Below are positions 9,286 through 17,459 of a DNA stretch of 32,731 nucleotides, one piece after another. Each line of letters begins with the position of its first letter. Positions within the stretch are counted from its first letter, which is position 1. The stretch is from contig PLXG01000123.1 of NCBI GenBank assembly GCA_003153195.1, forward strand, positions 1-32,731. The letters run 5' to 3'. The stretch comes from Myxococcales bacterium (lineage in GTDB: Bacteria > Myxococcota_A > Polyangia > Palsa-1104). The notes under the pieces were generated by a model, which was not told the origin of the DNA, did not search any database, and saw nothing but the letters and a program-made list of their open reading frames with translations. The position numbers and the translations under genes were made by a program.

Positions 9286-10395
9286 CTAAGCCACGCGTGG
9301 CCGATATTTTTTGAGCAGCTCCACCACTCGTTCCAGCGGGAGCGCGGGCGCGACATTGTCGTTCTGACCGGTCATGTGATCGGCCATGCAGAGCGCGTTT
9401 ACGATGGCCTCTTCGGTCGCTTCGATCACGCCCTCGTACATGGGGCCGATGGCGCGATCGAGCAGCACGTCGATCTTGTGCGTCATTCCCTGTGACACGC
9501 GCGGAACGCGATTGGCGGTGGAGAAGCCGATGATGATCTCGCCCGATCCGTGTGCGGCGTAGGATCCCACTCGGCCGATTCCCAGCGCCGCTCGTTTGCA
9601 CAGTCGAACGATCTGTGACGACAGCAGTGGCGCGTCGGTGGCGACGATGGCGATGATCGATCCGTAATTATTGACGCGCTTGTCTAGGCCGCCAAAGTCC
9701 GGCGCCAAGATCTCTCCAATCGGCACGCCGTCGATGCGCAGGTTTTCCATCACACCGAAGTTGGTGAGCACCAAGACGCCGATGGTATAGAAACCGACGT
9801 CGGCGACGATGGTGCGCGACGAGGTGCCGATGCCGGCTTTGAAATCGCAGGTCATCATACCGGTGCCAGCGCCGACCGAGCCTTCCGAGACACGACCGGA
9901 CGATGCAACTTCGATCGCTTTGTAGACGTGATCGGATCGAATGTGACGTCCCACCGCGTCGTTCAAAAACGAGTCGTCGCACTCCCCCACCACCGGAATG
10001 ACCACATCGTCTTCCGAACCGATGGTCGGGTTGCGTTTGGTCATCCATTTGATGACCGCGTCGGACACTTTGCCGACCGACATGGTGTTGGTGAGCAGAA
10101 TCGGTGTCTCCACCAATCCCCATTCGGTGACTTGCGTAAGACCGGCCACTTCGCCCGCGCCGTTCAGAATGAACGCACCACCGATCAGTCGCTCGTTATA
10201 GACGTCGTTGTGCGGCATGACGCAGGTGACGCCGGTGCGCACCGGGCCTTTGCCGCGCTCGAGCTTGCCTTGGCCGGAGATGAGCGTGCTGTGTCCGACT
10301 TTGACGCCGCCCACATCGGTAATGGCGTTCAGTGGCCCGGTCGGATAGCGACCGAACGTGATTCCCAGGTCACGAAGCCGTTTTCGCTCCGACAC
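9286..10395 (-). CDS. P1-family (DmpA-like) aminopeptidase
   Basis: This 369-residue protein belongs to the peptidase family S58 / DmpA group (L-aminopeptidase/D-esterase, beta-peptidyl aminopeptidase), Ntn-hydrolase-like enzymes that self-cleave before a Ser. It begins with the typical RLRDLGITFGRYPTGPLNAI and VGGVKVGHSTL. The expected autocleavage site is the Gly245-Ser246 bond in NNYGSIIAIVATDAPL, which would make Ser246 the catalytic N-terminal nucleophile of the small subunit. No signal peptide is visible, so it is likely cytoplasmic. It starts at GTG, overlapping the TAG stop of the double ATP-grasp ligase gene (TAGTG), so the two are translationally coupled. Known members release N-terminal residues from peptides, amino-acid amides or beta-peptides. 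The coupling suggests that its substrate relates to what the ligase makes, which is inference. Confidence 0.9.
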   Translation of the reverse strand: MSERKRLRDLGITFGRYPTGPLNAITDVGGVKVGHSTLISGQGKLERGKGPVRTGVTCVMPHNDVYNERLIGGAFILNGAGEVAGLTQVTEWGLVETPILLTNTMSVGKVSDAVIKWMTKRNPTIGSEDDVVIPVVGECDDSFLNDAVGRHIRSDHVYKAIEVASSGRVSEGSVGAGTGMMTCDFKAGIGTSSRTIVADVGFYTIGVLVLTNFGVMENLRIDGVPIGEILAPDFGGLDKRVNNYGSIIAIVATDAPLLSSQIVRLCKRAALGIGRVGSYAAHGSGEIIIGFSTANRVPRVSQGMTHKIDVLLDRAIGPMYEGVIEATEEAIVNALCMADHMTGQNDNVAPALPLERVVELLKKYRPRVA

Positions 10396-12593
10396 TAATT
10401 CGCAGCCTCGGGCATCTTCACGGGTGTAGCGACCGCGGCGACGGCCGGCGTCGAGGATGCAGCCGGAGTGGAAGAAGGCGCCGCTGCGGGTACGGGCGCG
10501 TGCGCCGCCATCGCCTTCGGGGCCGGACGATCTTCGCGGCGCTTTTCGCGCAGACGCTTGAGCGCGCCGGTCAAGATCTCGGCGATGAGCGTGCGATAGC
10601 TCATGTTGGCGGCGTTGGCGATCAGCACCAAGTCGGAGTAGTCGGGCGTCAGACCTGGCAGCGGATTGACCTCGAGGACGTACACATTCCCCGAGTTGTC
10701 CATGCGCAGATCGATACGCGCCACGTCGCGGCAGTCGAGCGCGGTGAAGGTCTCACGCGCGGCGCGCTCCACGTTCTTGAGCTCGGTGGCAGACAATTTG
10801 GGCGGGCACTCGTAAAAGACGTGCTTCTCCCACTCCTGCTTCACTTCGAAATCGTAAACCGGTCGAAGATTGGTTTTGTTCTTGAAGCAGATCTCCATGG
10901 GCGGCAGCACGCGCGGGCGCTTGTCGCCCAGCAGTCCAACGGTGAACTCACGACCGGTGATGTACTCTTCGATCAGCGCCGGCTGTTTGTAGCGTTCCAC
11001 CAGCGCGTGTACCTTTTCGCGCAGCGCCGGCTCATCATCGACCACTCCCGACGAGGCGATGCCTTTCGACGAGCCCTCGGCGTTGGGCTTGACGATGAGC
11101 GGAAATTTCAGCACCGGGTTCAGCTTCTCGCGTCCCGTCACCATCACCTGAAATTCAGGCGTCAAAATCCCGTGCTGACGCAAAATCCTCTTGGCCAGCG
11201 CCTTGTCCAGCGCCAGCGCCAGTGTCGCCGAGTCCGATCCGGTGTAGGGAATCCCCACCAGCTCGCACAGCGCCGGGACCTGCGCCTCACGATTTCGGCC
11301 CGAGAGTCCCTCGGCGATGTTGAACACCAAGTCGACATGCGAGTCGGTGAGCTTGTGCGGCAAATCGCTGTTGGCTTCGAGCTCCACCACTTCGTGACCG
11401 AGCGATTCGAGCGCGGCGCGAATGGCGTTGATGGTCTCGGGCGGATCGTATTCGGCCTCGGCGTCATCGCCACTTTTGGTCGAAGCGCGCTGCATGTTGT
11501 AGGTGAAGCCGACGCGCAGACGGTGATCGCTCTTTTTCGAGAGGCGCGGAACCTCCCCGTGCACGTAGCCCGGCACGTCGGGCGGCGCCAGTCCCCAGCG
11601 AGTCGCCGCCGAGCGGACGATCTGGGCGATGGTCTGATCGTAACTGAGCCCGAAACGCTTAGTCGCCGCGAACAGCGACGAGCCCGACTCGAGCGACGGC
11701 AGCGCGTTTACTTCCAGGAGATAGATGCGGCCGTCTTCGCCGAGACGAAAGTCGATGCGCGCCACGTCGCGAATGCCGAGCGTGCGAACCACCTTGAGCG
11801 AAATCGCGCGCAGCCGCGCCAGTACGTCGCGCGGAAGATCGGCCGGGCAGCGCACGTTGACTCGCCCCGATTCGCTGTTCTTCAGCCGATAGTCATAGAT
11901 GTTGAAGCGCGAGCGCGCCGCCGGTTCGATCACGTACTCGACGGGTGTGAGCACTCCCTCGCCGCTTTCGTGTGCTGCACTGAGCCCTTCGATGAAGGGC
12001 ACGGTCACGTCGGTGCCAGCGATGAATTCCTCGACGAGCACGCCGGCCGGATACTGCTTGAGCATCTTCTCGACCAGCGCACGCATCGACTTCCAATCGC
12101 GCACCACCGACTCATCGCCGATGCCCTTCGAAGAGCCTTCGTAGTTCGGTTTGACGATCGCCGGAAGCGGCACTGACAGCGTTCCTTCCGAAAGACCATT
12201 GGCCAGATCGCGCGCGGTCACCAGCTTGGCGCGCGGCGTGTCGATTCCCTGCGCCGACAGCACCAGCTTGGTCAGCCATTTGTCGAGCGTGACGGTGAGG
12301 ACGTAGGCGTCAGAGCCGGAGTAGGGACAATTGAGCTCTTCGAAGAGCGCCGGGTAAAACGCTTCGCGGGTACGACCGCGACGTCCCTCGGCGGTGTTGA
12401 AGATCAGGTCGGGCGCAAACGCTTCGACGCGCGCGGCCAAGTGCGACGCGGGGCCGGAGACTTCGATCTTTTCGACCTCGTGTCCGCAGGCGGCGAGCGC
12501 GCTGGCGATCGCATCCACCGTCTCGGCACTGTCGAATTCGGCTTCGTCTTCGCTGTCGGAAAGTCGCAAGTTGTGCGTAAACGCGATCTTCAT
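10395..12593 (-). CDS. Tandem ATP-grasp (D-Ala-D-Ala ligase-like) double ligase
   Basis: The 732-residue protein has two consecutive D-alanine-D-alanine-ligase-like ATP-grasp modules, about 1-345 and 360-690. Both show the same landmarks: an N-terminal MKIAFTHNL- or RVGFTYNM-type strand; a DLIFNTAEG / DLVFNIAEG segment; a GSD with LDK(W/A)L.K; an IVKPN.EGSSKGI ATP-binding strand-loop; VEEFI.G / IEEYI.G; and the metal-binding end VARIDFRLGEDG..YLLEVNALP / VARIDLRMDNSG..YVLEVNPLP. A Lys/Arg then Ala/Pro-rich tail of about 50 residues follows. A single Ddl is about 300-360 residues, so this is a two-module fusion or internal duplication. The ATG at 12593 is chosen over an upstream TTG at 12635. 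It should catalyse ATP-dependent amide bond formation between amino acids; the substrates are unknown. It is coupled by TAGTG to the P1 peptidase. Confidence 0.88.
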   Translation of the reverse strand: MKIAFTHNLRLSDSEDEAEFDSAETVDAIASALAACGHEVEKIEVSGPASHLAARVEAFAPDLIFNTAEGRRGRTREAFYPALFEELNCPYSGSDAYVLTVTLDKWLTKLVLSAQGIDTPRAKLVTARDLANGLSEGTLSVPLPAIVKPNYEGSSKGIGDESVVRDWKSMRALVEKMLKQYPAGVLVEEFIAGTDVTVPFIEGLSAAHESGEGVLTPVEYVIEPAARSRFNIYDYRLKNSESGRVNVRCPADLPRDVLARLRAISLKVVRTLGIRDVARIDFRLGEDGRIYLLEVNALPSLESGSSLFAATKRFGLSYDQTIAQIVRSAATRWGLAPPDVPGYVHGEVPRLSKKSDHRLRVGFTYNMQRASTKSGDDAEAEYDPPETINAIRAALESLGHEVVELEANSDLPHKLTDSHVDLVFNIAEGLSGRNREAQVPALCELVGIPYTGSDSATLALALDKALAKRILRQHGILTPEFQVMVTGREKLNPVLKFPLIVKPNAEGSSKGIASSGVVDDEPALREKVHALVERYKQPALIEEYITGREFTVGLLGDKRPRVLPPMEICFKNKTNLRPVYDFEVKQEWEKHVFYECPPKLSATELKNVERAARETFTALDCRDVARIDLRMDNSGNVYVLEVNPLPGLTPDYSDLVLIANAANMSYRTLIAEILTGALKRLREKRREDRPAPKAMAAHAPVPAAAPSSTPAASSTPAVAAVATPVKMPEAAN

Positions 12594-12838
12594 TTTTTGG
12601 GGATCCTTCTCGGATCGATCGGGTAACACGCCCAACTTCTATGGACAAGCCACAATACGCGTTGGCAAAGCCGGGAAAACCGAATGATATGGGGCCTTGG
12701 TCGCCCACCGAGGGTATGGAAAGCACCTTCATCACCGAAGGCGCGATCAGAATCTCGCGTCCCCCGAATAAACTCGTTATAATCAAGCGAAGCACTAATT
12801 TGAGCTGCGAAGTAAATTCTTTGCTCGGTGCGCCCAAC

Positions 12839-13501
12839 ATGGAAATGGAAGATTGTCTCTCAATCGCGCTCGTAGACGACCACGAGCTTTTTCGTCAGGG
12901 GCTCCGTTCGCTGATCGCGAACGAACCTGACTTCACCATCGTCGGCGAAGCAGGTGACGCGCCCTCTGCCTATGACGTCGTTGCATCCAAGCATCCGCAA
13001 GTGGTGGTCATGGATCTCACGTTACCGGGCGTCGACGGCATCACCGCCACGCGCGAGCTGATGCGACGATCCGATGTCCGCGTGCTCATCTTGACCTCGC
13101 ATCTAGTGGAGAAGTATGCGCTGGAAGCGCTGGCCGCCGGCGCTTCGGGCTACGCGCTCAAGACCGATCCATTTCATACGCTGGCGGAAGCGATTCGTAC
13201 CGTCGCAGCCGATCGCACCTATCTATCGCCCCATCTGCCGAAGTCGATTCTGAATCGTTGCGCGACGCCCGCCAAAGAAGCTCCGACCGACCACGATCCG
13301 ATCGCCATCTTGTCGGACCGGGAAGCGGAAGTGTTTCAGCTGGTCACGCAGGGATTCAACAATCAGCGCATGGCCAAGCAACTCGAGATCAGCGTCAAAA
13401 CGGTTGAGACTCACCGCAGCCGCGTTCACCGGAAGCTCGGCATACACACCGTTGCGGAGCTGATGATATTCGCCAGCCGCAACGGCCTCCTCAAGCACTA
13501 G
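12839..13501 (+). CDS. NarL/FixJ-family response regulator
   Basis: The 220-residue regulator has an N-terminal receiver (about 7-120) with an acidic pair in LVDDHELFRQGL, the phosphoacceptor Asp in VVVMDLTLPGVDG, a switch Thr/Ser in LILTS, and Lys in GYALKTD. A C-terminal LuxR-type helix-turn-helix (about 155-215) carries LSDREAEVFQLVTQGFNNQRMAKQL, broken by the usual turn, then SVKTVETHRSRVHRKLGI. The frame opens at 12641, but the upstream 66 codons look unlike protein; the ATG at 12839 starts directly before the receiver. A second in-frame ATG lies two codons later, and neither has a strong ribosome binding site. It is divergent from the ligase-peptidase pair with a 245-base gap, and no kinase gene is adjacent, so it is an orphan regulator in this window. 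It may regulate the divergent operon; that is untested. Confidence 0.9.
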   Translation: MEMEDCLSIALVDDHELFRQGLRSLIANEPDFTIVGEAGDAPSAYDVVASKHPQVVVMDLTLPGVDGITATRELMRRSDVRVLILTSHLVEKYALEALAAGASGYALKTDPFHTLAEAIRTVAADRTYLSPHLPKSILNRCATPAKEAPTDHDPIAILSDREAEVFQLVTQGFNNQRMAKQLEISVKTVETHRSRVHRKLGIHTVAELMIFASRNGLLKH

Positions 13502-13826
13502 CACGCGCGATCCAGTCGGCCTGATCGCGGCGACCGCAGGGCGCGAAGCGGCGAGCGTAGCGAGCGAACCCGCAGGAAGTGCCGAGCCGTGGCGAGGCCT
13601 TACATCTCACTCGGGTCGGTCATGGGGCCTCGCTTCGCTTCGGCACTCGTTCGGCCTTGTTCGCTCCGCTCCCCTGGCCTCAGTCGCGCAGAGCCCACTC
13701 CCTCGCCTCGCTCCGTTCGGCCCCGATCCCTTCGGGCCACCGCGAGTCGGGGCCTCACCGCTCGCGCTCAGTCTCGACTGGCTCGCGCTCCCTGCATTAC
13801 ACTCGTCGAGTGATCCACTCGGCCGA
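13502..13826. repeat. Intergenic stretch dense in inverted repeats
   Basis: This gene-free 325-base spacer between two convergent genes is packed with palindromic sequence. A nested hairpin spans 13559-13670: outer arms 13559-13569 / 13659-13670 and inner 22-base arms 13578-13599 / 13626-13647 (AGTGCCGA and CGAGGCC ends perfectly matched), with a 26-base loop. A second hairpin pairs GGCCCCGA (13719-13726) with TCGGGGCC (13747-13754). CGAGTG-ATC-CACTCG (13807-13821) sits next to the rlmL stop codon. GGGGCCTC and CTCGCGCTC each occur twice. Small open frames here have no ribosome binding sites and look spurious. It could be a composite transcription end for both neighbours, a REP/MITE-like repeat, or a structured RNA. 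Confidence 0.6.
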
Positions 13827-16001
13827 TTAAGCCTTCTGGATCTTCCAGGCGTTGTGGATTCTTGGGCTGCGGCGGAAGTCGTAGGGCAAGGTCTTGTCGG
13901 TAATCGACTCGACGGTGAGGCCTTGGGGTGCGTCCATCTTGAATCGGCGAAAGTGATTCGAGAAAAGTAAAATGCCGCCGGGCGAAAGCAGCGCCGCCGA
14001 TTGCGTAATGAGCTGGGTGTGGTCGCGCTGGACGTCGAGAGTGTCTTCCATTTTTTTCGAGTTGGAAAACGTCGGTGGCGCTAAAAAGATCAGGTCGAAC
14101 TTTTCTTCCGACTCGGGCAGCCACTTGAGAACGTCCGCGCGCACCAGCTCATGTTTCTCTTTCGAGAGCTTGTTGCGCTCGAAGTTGAGCACCGCCCAAT
14201 CGAGATAGGTGTTCGAGAGATCGATCGACACCGTCGAGCTCGCGCCGCCCGCCGCCGCGTAGATCGTCGCCGCACCGGTGTAGCTGAACAGGTTCAAAAA
14301 CTTTCGCCCGCGACTGAGCTCGCCAATCAGCCCCCGCAGCCGCCTATGATCGAGAAAGAGTCCGGTGTCAACGTAGTCGCTCAGGTTGACTAGAAATTGG
14401 TGTCCGCCTTCGGTGACCCAGCGGGTGTCACGTACGTTGTCCTGCTTTTCGTATTGACCGTCGCTCTCGCGCTGGCGCCGACGAAACTTCACAAAAATGC
14501 TCTCTGGATCAACGCCGAGAACATCGGGAAGTCGGGCGGTCAGATCGCGCATGCGCCCTTCTGCTTTGCGCTGATCGACGGTCTTCGGATAGGCGTACTC
14601 CTGCACGTTGACGGCCGTCTCGTACACATCGATGGCGACGGCGTAGTCCGGCAGATCGCGATCGTAGACGCGATAACAGCTGATCTTTTCGCGCGCCGCC
14701 CACTTGCGCACATGCTTGAGATTTTTTTGCAGGCGGTTGACGAACATGTCGACGCCGGGGTCGATCGGCATCGGCCGCCGGTAGGCAGGCAGATCACTCG
14801 TGACCGGTGCGCTGGCGATCGGCAGCTCCAGCAGACGACATTCGATGGCGCCGTTATAGACCGTCTCGCGACGCGAAGATTTGAGACCAATCTGCTTTAT
14901 CAGCGACAGATTTCCGCTCAGCACGAACGCGGTCCAGCCGAGAAAGCGTCGGCGTAAAACATCGCCGATGTCGGTGTAGAGTTGTCCGAGATCAGCTTCC
15001 TCACCGAGACGTTCGCCGTACGGCGGGTTCATCACCAACATACCCGGCGGTCCGGGTGGCGGCAGGATGTCGACGAAGTTGCGCGTCTCGAGTTGCACGT
15101 ATTTGCGCAAAAACGCGCGATCCAAATTTACTTCCGTCGCGCGCACCGCTTGCGGATCGATGTCGCTGCCAAACAGCGGCGGAATCTTGGTCTGATCTTC
15201 GCGCGCGCGCGCCTCTTCGATGAGACCGCTCCACAGTTTTTCATCGAACGAAGGCAGCCGCTCGAAACCAAATCGTTTGCGACCGAGACCGGGCGCCCGA
15301 TCGGCCGCAATCATCGCCGCTTCGACGAGAAAGGTGCCCGATCCGCACATCGGATCGAACAGCGGCGCGCCCTTTTTCGCGCGCGAAGGCCAATCGGCCA
15401 GCAGCAGAATCGCCGCCGCTAAATTCTCTTTCAGCGGTGCCGGTGCACCCGGCCGACGATAGCCGCGCAGATGCAGACTACCGCCCGACAGATCGATCGA
15501 AACCTTGGCGGTCTGATTGTCGAGATGAACGTGCACACGCAGCGAGGGATCTTCCAGATCCACCGACGGTCGCTCGCCGGTCTCTTCGCGCATGCGATCG
15601 ACGATCGCATCCTTGGTCTTGAGCGCGCCGAAGTGAGTATTGGTGATGCACGATTCGATCTCGGTGAAGCTCACCGCCAAGGTCGAGTCCGCGCGCAGAT
15701 GCTCGCGCCAATCGATGGCGTGAATGCCGGCGTAGAGCGCGTCTTGATCGGGCGCCGGAAAATCGCCGAGCCCCAGCAAGATTCGGCTGGCCACGCGCGA
15801 CCACAAACAGGCGCGATAACCGACCTCGAGCGAACCTTCAAACGCCACGCCGGCGCGCGTCGGGGCGATCGCGGTCGCCCCAAATTCAGCGAGCTCGGAG
15901 GCTGTCAACGCTTCGAGTCCCCGTGCACAAGTCGCAAAAAAACTGGCCACGGGGGCACCTTGGCATACCTCGACGAGCGCTGCATCTACAGAAACGGCCA
16001 T
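13827..16001 (-). CDS. rlmL: Bifunctional 23S rRNA guanine methyltransferase RlmKL
   Basis: This 724-residue protein matches the RlmL/RlmK fusion (E. coli RlmKL is about 700 residues), which makes m2G2445 and m7G2069 in 23S rRNA. An N-terminal THUMP-containing part (about 20-190) starts FFATCARGLEALTASEL. The first methyltransferase has LFDPMCGSGTFLVEAAMIA and the catalytic VMNPPYGERLGEE. The second (about 530-724) has FLNLFSYTGAATIYAAAGGA and FDLIFLAPPTFSNSKKMED. In that last motif the family normally has Asp-Pro-Pro; here the first residue is Ala (GCG, 14079-14081, residue 641), so the second activity may be weakened. It is a single gene convergent with the NarL-type regulator and divergent from the EXORDIUM-like lipoprotein gene. 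The start has about 20 extra residues relative to E. coli, and no clear Shine-Dalgarno sequence is seen. Confidence 0.93.
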   Translation of the reverse strand: MAVSVDAALVEVCQGAPVASFFATCARGLEALTASELAEFGATAIAPTRAGVAFEGSLEVGYRACLWSRVASRILLGLGDFPAPDQDALYAGIHAIDWREHLRADSTLAVSFTEIESCITNTHFGALKTKDAIVDRMREETGERPSVDLEDPSLRVHVHLDNQTAKVSIDLSGGSLHLRGYRRPGAPAPLKENLAAAILLLADWPSRAKKGAPLFDPMCGSGTFLVEAAMIAADRAPGLGRKRFGFERLPSFDEKLWSGLIEEARAREDQTKIPPLFGSDIDPQAVRATEVNLDRAFLRKYVQLETRNFVDILPPPGPPGMLVMNPPYGERLGEEADLGQLYTDIGDVLRRRFLGWTAFVLSGNLSLIKQIGLKSSRRETVYNGAIECRLLELPIASAPVTSDLPAYRRPMPIDPGVDMFVNRLQKNLKHVRKWAAREKISCYRVYDRDLPDYAVAIDVYETAVNVQEYAYPKTVDQRKAEGRMRDLTARLPDVLGVDPESIFVKFRRRQRESDGQYEKQDNVRDTRWVTEGGHQFLVNLSDYVDTGLFLDHRRLRGLIGELSRGRKFLNLFSYTGAATIYAAAGGASSTVSIDLSNTYLDWAVLNFERNKLSKEKHELVRADVLKWLPESEEKFDLIFLAPPTFSNSKKMEDTLDVQRDHTQLITQSAALLSPGGILLFSNHFRRFKMDAPQGLTVESITDKTLPYDFRRSPRIHNAWKIQKA

Positions 16002-16127
16002 CGGAGTCGCCAGGGCAATCTGCGGCAGCGCTGGGCGGTAATGTCCCTGGGGTATTTATTCCCAGCAAGTCCTCTCAACTACTTGCGAATGGATCTTATG
16101 TTGCACTGCGTCGCACGCGGAGGATTG

Positions 16128-17393
16128 ATGCGACGACTGCTGGCGGCTGCTTTCCTTTTGATTGGGTGCTCGAATTCTCACAGTGATAACGCCGATGCCG
16201 GAAGCGCCGGAAGTGTCGATGCCGCGCTGCCCGCCGATCTGGCTGGCGGCGAAGTAAGCACGGTCTATCCCGCCTTTAAACCCGAAATGCCGCAACTGAC
16301 CAACATGGGCGGCCCAATCTTGAACAATCCCAAGCTCATCGCCGTGACCTTCCCCAACGACGACTTGCAAAAACAGATCGAGGACTTCACCACCAAGATT
16401 GGATCGAGCAGCTATTTCTCAGCGGTCACCGCCGAGTACGGCATCAGCGGCGCGACTGCGGGCACGCCGATTCATCTCACCGAGATGGCACCGGCCAGCA
16501 TCGACGACAGCGCGATCGCGACCTGGATTCAGGGCAAGATCGACGGTACGACGCCCGCTTGGAACAAGCCCGACGCGAACACGCTCTACCTGCTCTTCTA
16601 CCCGGCTGCCACCACCATCACCATGGGCGGCGGCACGTCGTGCCAAGATTTCGGCGGCTATCATATTGAGACCACGCTGACCGATGGAAGCACGGTGGTG
16701 TACGCGGTCATTCCGCGCTGCGCTCCGTACAACGTGGGCGTCCTTTTGACCGACATCGATATGCTCACAGCTGCCGCCAGCCATGAGATCGTGGAAGCAA
16801 CGGAAGATCCGCAGCCCGATATCGATCCGGCATTCTCCGAGCTCGATAGCGATCACGTGGCCTGGACCTTCAGCGGCGGCGCTGAAGCCGGCGATCTGTG
16901 CGCGCTCGACCTATCGAACTTCTACAAACCGACCGATCTCGGCTACGTGGTCCAGCGCACCTATTCGAACGTGGCGGCCAGCGCTTATCACGATCCGTGT
17001 GTGCCCGCACCGACGACAGACGTCTATTTCAACGCGGTACCGGTGACCACCGCCGACGTCGATATGGGACAGATTTTCAGCGAAAACGACACCGTGACCA
17101 AGGGCTTCATGATCGCCCAGGGCGCCAGCGCGACCATCGAGGTCGATCTGCTCAGCGACGGACCGACCACCGGTCCGTGGACGGTCAACGCGGAGAACAC
17201 CGCGCTCGGAAGTGGCCGCGCCAAAGCGAACCTCACCTTCGCGTGGGATCGCACCACCGGACAAAACGGTGAGAAGTTGCACCTCACCGTCACCGTGGTC
17301 GGGACCAGTCGTTTTGGCTTTGAGCTGTTCACCATCACCTCGACGCTCGGCAAGAAGAGCTACACCTGGAACGGCGTGGTTCAAGTTCAGTAG
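16128..17393 (+). CDS. EXORDIUM/PHI-1-like putative lipoprotein (copy 1)
   Basis: The 421-residue protein has a signal peptide and lipobox LIGC, with lipidated Cys near residue 14. GGAGG precedes the ATG at 16128 at good distance; the much longer upstream frame is antisense to rlmL. After a Ser/Ala/Asp-rich linker comes a domain opening NMGGPILNNPKLIAVTF, with a central AASHEIVEATEDPQPD and later AEAGDLCALD. A GGP opening, an HE..EA..(D/N)P motif and an E.ADLC motif in that order recall the plant EXORDIUM/PHI-1 family. The His-Glu...Glu cluster could bind a metal, but no HExxH is present. The last 120 residues look like an immunoglobulin-like beta domain. It is paralogous to the gene at 27956. 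It is probably cell-surface or periplasmic; function unknown. Recognition is from memory of family motifs. Confidence 0.68.
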   Translation: MRRLLAAAFLLIGCSNSHSDNADAGSAGSVDAALPADLAGGEVSTVYPAFKPEMPQLTNMGGPILNNPKLIAVTFPNDDLQKQIEDFTTKIGSSSYFSAVTAEYGISGATAGTPIHLTEMAPASIDDSAIATWIQGKIDGTTPAWNKPDANTLYLLFYPAATTITMGGGTSCQDFGGYHIETTLTDGSTVVYAVIPRCAPYNVGVLLTDIDMLTAAASHEIVEATEDPQPDIDPAFSELDSDHVAWTFSGGAEAGDLCALDLSNFYKPTDLGYVVQRTYSNVAASAYHDPCVPAPTTDVYFNAVPVTTADVDMGQIFSENDTVTKGFMIAQGASATIEVDLLSDGPTTGPWTVNAENTALGSGRAKANLTFAWDRTTGQNGEKLHLTVTVVGTSRFGFELFTITSTLGKKSYTWNGVVQVQ

Positions 17394-17459
17394 GCGCTCC
17401 TTCCCTCTCGTTTTCGCGCCGAACGCCTCTTTTCAATTGTCTGCTAAGATGAAGCGGAG

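Noticed and set aside
10500-12176. Long plus-strand open frame (558 codons)
   Set aside because: It is antisense to the double ATP-grasp ligase, which has two full sets of conserved motifs. The plus-strand product is Arg/His/Gln-rich with no domain, as expected of a shadow in G+C-rich DNA.
12778-12783. Perfect TATAAT upstream of the NarL-type regulator
   Set aside because: No acceptable -35 element or extended -10 lies at the right distance, so I do not list it as a promoter.
13589-13830. Small open frames in the 13502-13826 spacer
   Set aside because: There are no ribosome sites, the composition is set by the palindromic repeats, and the products are unlike proteins.
15471-16127. N-terminal extension of the EXORDIUM-like copy 1 frame
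   Set aside because: It is antisense to rlmL, and a signal peptide with GGAGG begins at 16128.
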